Shown here piece by piece: positions 61,576-64,000 of a stretch of 64,000 nt of DNA. The stretch is from positions 186,001 through 250,000 of the forward strand of contig NZ_FZNR01000001.1 of the NCBI RefSeq assembly GCF_900188005.1, in the 5' to 3' direction. Below the pieces are notes generated by a model. That model was not told where the DNA came from. It saw only the letters and a list, made by a program, of their open reading frames with translations, and did not search any database. The stretch's first letter is position 1, and each line of letters begins with the position of its first letter. Source of the stretch: Actinoplanes regularis (GTDB lineage Bacteria > Actinomycetota > Actinomycetes > Mycobacteriales > Micromonosporaceae). A program made the position numbers and the translations under genes.

Positions 61576-63045
61576 ATGAGCCTGATCGACCGTACGCGGG
61601 ACGTGCTCGGCCAGGCCGTCGAGGTGTACCGCGGCACACCGGACGCAGCCCGGCTCGCCGCCCTGCGCGACCGGCTCGACGATCCGCTCCGGGTGGCCAT
61701 CGCCGGCCGGGTCAAGGCCGGCAAGTCGACGCTGCTCAACGCGCTGGTCGGCGAACGGCTGGCACCCACCGACGCGGGCGAGTGCACCCGCATCGTCACC
61801 TGGTACGCCGACGGGCACTCCTATCAGGTCCTGGCCCGGACCAATCAGGGGCCGCCCCGGCAGCTGCGGTTCAGCCGGGACGACGGCGCCATCGAGATCG
61901 ACCTGGGCGACCTCGGCGTGGACGACGTGGCGCAGCTGGAGGTCAGCTGGCCAGCGCAGTCGCTGCGCACCGTGACGTTGATCGACACCCCGGGTATCGG
62001 CTCACTGTCCGAACAGACGTCGCGACGTTCCTGGGACCTGCTCGCGCCCGACGACGAGGAGACGCCCGCCGACGCCGTCCTCTATCTGATGCGCCACCTG
62101 CACAGCAACGACGTCGACTTCCTGCGCGCCTTCCACGATGTGGAGGTGTCCCGGCCGAACCCGGTGAACGCCATCGGGATCCTGTCCCGGGCGGACGAGA
62201 TCGCCGTGGGCCGCCTCGACGCGATGGCCTCGGCCCGCCGGGTCGCCGCCCGGCTGAGCACCGACCCCAGCGTCCGGCAACTGGTGCAGTCCGTCGTTCC
62301 GGTAGCGGGTCTGCTCGCCGAGACCGCGGCGACCCTCACCGAGACCGAGTTCGCACGGTTGCGCCGGATCTCGGAACTACCGGTGGCCCAGGCCGAACAG
62401 TTGCTGCTCACCGTCGATCGGTTCGTGCAGGCCCAGCCGGAGCTGGGCCTGACCTCGATGGAACGGGAGGCGCTGCTGTTCCGGTTCGGCCTGTTCGGGC
62501 TGCGGCTGTCGGCGGCACTGCTGCGTCACGGCACCTGTGCGACCGCAACGGAACTGTCCCGTGAGCTGACCGAGCGCAGCGGACTCGGGCAGCTCCGCGA
62601 GGTCCTCGGCTCGCTCTTCCTCGACCGGCGAGAGGTGCTCAAGTCCAGGTCCGCGCTGCTCGCCCTCGCCGAGGTCACCCGCGGGAACCCCCGGCCGGAC
62701 AGCGCGTACCTTGCCGGCGCGGTGGAGGAGATCATCGCCTCGGCGCACCCGTTCAACGAGCTCCGGGTGCTCTCCAGCCTGCGGGCCGGATGGGTGACCG
62801 GCAAACCCGACGTGGTCGCCGAGCTGGAACGGCTGATCGGCGGCGCCGGCATCGCGGTCCACCAGCGGCTGCGACTGGCGCCGGACGCCTCCGACGCGGA
62901 GCTGGACGCGGCGGCGCACGCCGCGCTGGCCCGCTGGCAGCGCCGCGCCGAGAATCCCCTGACCTCGGCGGAGCTGGTGGTGGCCGCGCGGGTGGCCGTC
63001 CGATCCTGCGAAGGCATGATCGCCCAACGCCCGCGACGGCGATGA
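61576..63045 (+). CDS. iniC: IniC-like bacterial dynamin GTPase
   Basis: A 489-residue dynamin-type GTPase, almost the length of mycobacterial IniC (about 493). G1 is GRVKAGKST (44-52), G3 DTPG in LIDTPGIGS, and G4 is SRAD in GILSRADEIAVGRLDAM, a common variant in this group. The rest is a helical stalk without a clear membrane anchor. In mycobacteria IniA and IniC are separate dynamins of one system; here iniC is on the opposite strand from iniBA, beyond the regulator. ATG at 61576; the ribosome site is weak. Confidence 0.85.
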   Translation: MSLIDRTRDVLGQAVEVYRGTPDAARLAALRDRLDDPLRVAIAGRVKAGKSTLLNALVGERLAPTDAGECTRIVTWYADGHSYQVLARTNQGPPRQLRFSRDDGAIEIDLGDLGVDDVAQLEVSWPAQSLRTVTLIDTPGIGSLSEQTSRRSWDLLAPDDEETPADAVLYLMRHLHSNDVDFLRAFHDVEVSRPNPVNAIGILSRADEIAVGRLDAMASARRVAARLSTDPSVRQLVQSVVPVAGLLAETAATLTETEFARLRRISELPVAQAEQLLLTVDRFVQAQPELGLTSMEREALLFRFGLFGLRLSAALLRHGTCATATELSRELTERSGLGQLREVLGSLFLDRREVLKSRSALLALAEVTRGNPRPDSAYLAGAVEEIIASAHPFNELRVLSSLRAGWVTGKPDVVAELERLIGGAGIAVHQRLRLAPDASDAELDAAAHAALARWQRRAENPLTSAELVVAARVAVRSCEGMIAQRPRRR

Positions 63046-63111
63046 GCGCGACCCGGCCCTGTGCCACAACGACGAGCCATGTATTGATGATCAAAAACGG
63101 AGCATCCATCG

Positions 63112-64000
63112 ATGTACGCGCTTGGCATTGACCTCGGCACCACATTCACGGCGGCGGCGATCTGGCGCGACGGCCGGGCGGAGACCGTGTCGCTCGGCGA
63201 CCGGAACGCGGCCGTCCCGTCGGTGGTGCTGCTCCGCCAGGACGAGACGTTCCTGACCGGGGACGCGGCGCATCGCCGGGGACTCTCCGAACCGCAGCGG
63301 GTGGCCCGCGAGTTCAAGCGGCGGCTGGGCGACACCACGCCGTTCCTGCTCGGCGGTGTGCCGCAGTCGGCCGAGGCGCTGATGTCGCGGCTGCTCCGCT
63401 GGGTGGTCGACGAGGTGGCCCGCCGCGAGGGCGGCCTGCCCGACGCCCTCTGTGTCTCGCACCCCGCCAACTGGGGCCCGTACAAACTGGACCTGCTGCG
63501 CCAGGCCGTACGGATGGCCGACCTCGAAATGCCGGTGACCTACACGACCGAGCCCGAGGCCGCGGCGATCAACTACACCCAGCAACAGCGCGTCGAGCCG
63601 GGCACCGTGGTGGCCGTGTACGACCTGGGTGGCGGCACCTTCGACGCCGCGGTGCTGCGCAAGACCGCGACCGGGTTCGAGGTCATGGGGCAGCCGGAGG
63701 GCATCGAACGCCTCGGCGGCATCGATTTCGACGCCGCGGTCTTCAACCACGTGCGTACGGCGCTCGACGGCAAACTGGAGGAGCTCGACGAGGACGACCC
63801 CACGGCGATCAACACCGTGGCCCGGCTCCGGGACGAGTGTGTGCAGGCCAAGGAGGCGCTGTCCGCCGACACCGACACCGTCATCGGAGTCCTGCTGCCC
63901 AACGTGTCCACGGAGGTCCGGCTCACCCGCGCCGAGCTGGAAGCCATGGTCCGGCCGGCGCTGCAAGGAACCGTCGAGGCACTGCAGCGGGCCCTCCGAT
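63112..64000 (+). CDS. Hsp70 (DnaK-type) ATPase, cut by the window end
   Basis: The first 296 residues of an Hsp70-family protein, open to the window end. Phosphate loop 1 is GIDLGTTFTAAA (5-16) and phosphate loop 2 is VYDLGGGTFDAAVL (about 168-181); TEPEAAAINY and ERLGGIDFDAAVFNHV are also standard. Compared with DnaK it starts with MYALGIDLGTT and lacks some insertions, so it looks like a specialised, not housekeeping, Hsp70. ATG at 63112 is 66 bp after the IniC-like stop on the same strand, so the two may be co-transcribed. Confidence 0.9.
   Translation, partial: MYALGIDLGTTFTAAAIWRDGRAETVSLGDRNAAVPSVVLLRQDETFLTGDAAHRRGLSEPQRVAREFKRRLGDTTPFLLGGVPQSAEALMSRLLRWVVDEVARREGGLPDALCVSHPANWGPYKLDLLRQAVRMADLEMPVTYTTEPEAAAINYTQQQRVEPGTVVAVYDLGGGTFDAAVLRKTATGFEVMGQPEGIERLGGIDFDAAVFNHVRTALDGKLEELDEDDPTAINTVARLRDECVQAKEALSADTDTVIGVLLPNVSTEVRLTRAELEAMVRPALQGTVEALQRALR

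Overview
The window is very GC-rich DNA with actinobacterial coding style: strong G/C bias at third codon positions, GTG/TTG starts, AGGAG-type ribosome sites, a conservon (cvn) operon, an ECF41-type sigma factor and an iniBAC-like locus. Gene content (giant secreted YD-repeat protein, DUF5994, cvn genes, IniB-like protein) suggests a filamentous actinomycete, probably of the Micromonosporaceae (Actinoplanes-like). That assignment is inferred from content; no rRNA is present. No insertion sequence, CRISPR array or phage module was recognised.

Layout. 0.2-11.5 kb: small secreted protein, MFS exporter with a divergent XRE/cupin regulator, cold-shock gene with a leader hairpin and a nearby truncated copy of itself, CPA1 antiporter, DUF5994 and LapA-like proteins, fatty-acid desaturase, an AhpD-like/ECF41 sigma pair, and a Val-Cys-Gly tRNA operon. 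11.6-17.7 kb: a minus-strand operon of serine protease, MoxR ATPase, DUF58, two VWA membrane proteins and a translationally coupled cytochrome P450. 18.6-22.6 kb: cvnA-B-C-D followed by a StyA-like flavin monooxygenase.

23.0-36.1 kb: an 11.7-kb gene for a 3908-residue secreted YD-repeat/RHS protein ending in a HINT domain and a deaminase-fold toxin tip. Its candidate immunity gene follows directly, and a divergent gene encodes a small BMP-like binding protein. A roughly 120-bp direct repeat, the 3' end of the BMP-like gene plus its terminator, brackets this module. 36.1-40.9 kb: chemoreceptor, heparinase-like lyase, and a TetR regulator with two near-identical operators.

40.9-50.7 kb: a tightly packed five-gene minus-strand cassette (zinc-ribbon protein, P-loop GTPase, large helical protein, Hsp70/actin-like ATPase, secreted VWA protein) with a divergent membrane-anchored kinase-like gene. 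This is the best candidate in the window for a poorly described signalling or defence system. 50.8-54.3 kb: secreted beta-propeller, diguanylate cyclase, XRE remnant. 54.4-64 kb: an ini-like locus with IniB-like, IniA-like and IniC-like proteins, an IniR-like LuxR regulator, an acidic protein sharing a promoter motif with iniB, and an Hsp70 cut by the window end.
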